8,371 bases of DNA from positions 1-8,371 of the forward strand of contig JAMFST010001381.1 of NCBI GenBank assembly GCA_026225435.1. Direction: 5' to 3'. This document shows, one piece after another, positions 7,753 through 8,371 of this stretch (the stretch's first letter is position 1; the number at the start of each line of letters is the position of its first letter). Below the pieces are notes generated by a model. It worked only from the letters and a program-made list of their open reading frames with translations, was not told the origin of the DNA and searched no databases. This stretch comes from Labilithrix luteola (GTDB lineage: Bacteria > Myxococcota_A > Polyangia > Polyangiales > Polyangiaceae). A program made the translations under genes and the position numbers.

Positions 7753-8210
7753 GGGTGACCGAGCGACGGCCTGTTCTGGCTCGTCTCCGCCACCACGTGG
7801 CGGATCCACTGCACGCGTGGGTGGGCGTCGAAGCGCTTGTGCCAGAACTGCTTCACCTCGGTCTGCGGCGTGGGGAAGGGCACCTCGTGGACGACCAGAT
7901 CGCACAGCTGCGCGAAGCGCACCGCGAGCGGGCGGGGGACGGTCGCCACCAGATCCGACTCGGCCACCAGCAGCGGCACGGACACGAAGTGGCTCACCTC
8001 CAGGGTCACGTTGCGCACGATCCCCTCCTGCACCAGCGCGGCCTCGAAGACATCGCGCGAGCGCCCCTGCTGCGCCACCGAGACGTGTCGCGCGGCGACG
8101 TACTGCTCGCGAGTGAGCATGGCGCCGAGGGTCGGATGACCGCGGCGCACGAGACAGGCCGAGGAGGCGCGGAAGAGGAGCTGCTGCTTGATCATCGAGG
8201 AGACGAGGTC
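7746..8210 (-). pseudogene. LysR-type regulator, C-terminal half only (truncated)
   Basis: About 150 residues match the ligand-binding half of LysR-type regulators: QQLLFRASSACLVRRGHP, then LTREQY, HVSV, a VPLLVAESDLVATVPRPLAVRF block and the ending VKQFWHKRFDAHPRVQWIRHVV. That ending resembles the NahR/NagR/DntR aromatic-responsive group (W-H-x-R-x-x-x-x-P-x-x-x-W-x-R). The helix-turn-helix (about 60 residues), the linker helix and the first part of the sensor domain are missing. LysR similarity fades around SSMIKQQ, encoded near 8195-8210, exactly where an AT-richer inverted repeat starts. The frame stays open into that repeat up to an ATG at 8357 (203 codons), but those extra 47-50 residues do not resemble LysR. 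It cannot bind DNA as a normal LysR protein. The alternative is that the true N-terminus was lost in a misassembly. Confidence 0.7.
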
Positions 8211-8336
8211 GGTTGCAAACCATGAACTCATTTGGAGGACATTGACTGAATACACCGTGCACAGCAACACAGCGTGTTCCTGTGCACGGATTATTCCAGC
8301 AACGTCCTCCAAATGAGTGACACATGGTTTGCAACC
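8211..8336. repeat. 126-bp imperfect inverted repeat (long hairpin) next to truncated LysR
   Basis: Arms pair in blocks: 8211-8224 with 8323-8336 (14 of 14), 8226-8240 with 8304-8318 (15 of 15), 8241-8254 with 8290-8303 (8 of 14), 8255-8264 with 8280-8289 (10 of 10) and 8266-8270 with 8274-8278 (5 of 5), closing on a 3-nt apex AGC at 8271-8273. That gives about 52 base pairs. Composition over 8211-8371 is about 47% GC by hand count, far below the flanking genes. No transposase and no obvious target-site duplication are visible. I do not recognise the family; candidates are the terminal structure of an inserted element, a miniature element, or a fold-back rearrangement. Confidence 0.85.
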
Positions 8337-8344
8337 ATGTGTCA
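8318..8344. repeat. 27-bp perfect dyad, operator-like
   Basis: TGACACATGGTT at 8318-8329 is exactly complementary to AACCATGTGTCA at 8333-8344, separated by TGC. It overlaps the outer right arm of the longer inverted repeat, so the arm can fold alone or pair with the left arm. A related shorter copy (TTGCAAACCATG) occurs at 8213-8224. The size and symmetry fit a dimeric-protein binding site or a nested cruciform; no regulator can be assigned. Confidence 0.7.
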
Positions 8345-8371
8345 AGCTAAGATCCATTGTAATGCGTTACC
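8337..8371. other. Unassigned AT-richer end of window
   Basis: Apart from the end of the 27-bp dyad, no gene, promoter or repeat can be supported in these last 35 bases. Composition remains low in GC, as in the inverted repeat, so the foreign-looking segment probably continues beyond the window. Confidence 0.4.

Noticed and set aside
8211..8344. Integron attC site
   Set aside because: The hairpin shape and size are suggestive, but the conserved RYYYAAC and GTTRRRY ends are not present at the expected positions, and no integrase or cassette array is visible.
8318..8345. Minus-strand promoter with TTGACA (complement of 8340-8345)
   Set aside because: A TTGACA box is present, but the hexamer 17 bp downstream is TGTCAC, not a -10 box. 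The TTGACA is explained by the 27-bp dyad.

Overview
The window is high-GC DNA (about 70% by eye) with dense bacterial genes. Its gene content fits a Gram-negative bacterium, most likely a myxobacterium or relative: type VI secretion accessory genes of the DUF2169 class, an outer-membrane-type lipoprotein, a large exported subtilisin with a membrane tail, and Tat-exported proteins including a VanW-like one. The phylum is inferred from this combination and composition; no marker gene is present.

Region 1 (1-1547, + strand) is the 3' end of a type VI secretion accessory cassette: a pentapeptide-repeat protein (5' end outside the window), a DUF3540 protein and a DUF4150 PAAR-like protein, closely spaced and each with a Shine-Dalgarno-like site. 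VgrG, the DUF2169 protein and any toxin would have to lie upstream. Region 2 (1584-2612) is a minus-strand lipoprotein of unknown function that converges on the cassette and shares a 186-bp divergent intergenic region with the next gene.

Region 3 (2613-7736, + strand) is four tightly spaced genes that look like one operon: a secreted S8 serine protease with a multi-pass C-terminal membrane domain, a DUF444 (YeaH/YhbH-type) von Willebrand-like protein, a Tat-exported protein of unknown function with a YPFSGPD motif, and a VanW-family protein whose GTG directly abuts the previous stop. Three of the four are predicted to be exported. DUF444 sits here without its usual PrkA kinase and SpoVR partners.

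Region 4 (7746-8371) holds the C-terminal ligand-binding half of a LysR-type regulator on the minus strand. The helix-turn-helix half is missing. Where LysR similarity ends (about 8195-8210), composition falls to about 47% GC and a 126-bp imperfect inverted repeat begins, whose outer arm also carries a separate 27-bp dyad. This junction is the most unusual part of the window. It looks like the edge of an inserted or rearranged element, although an assembly chimera cannot be excluded from sequence alone.
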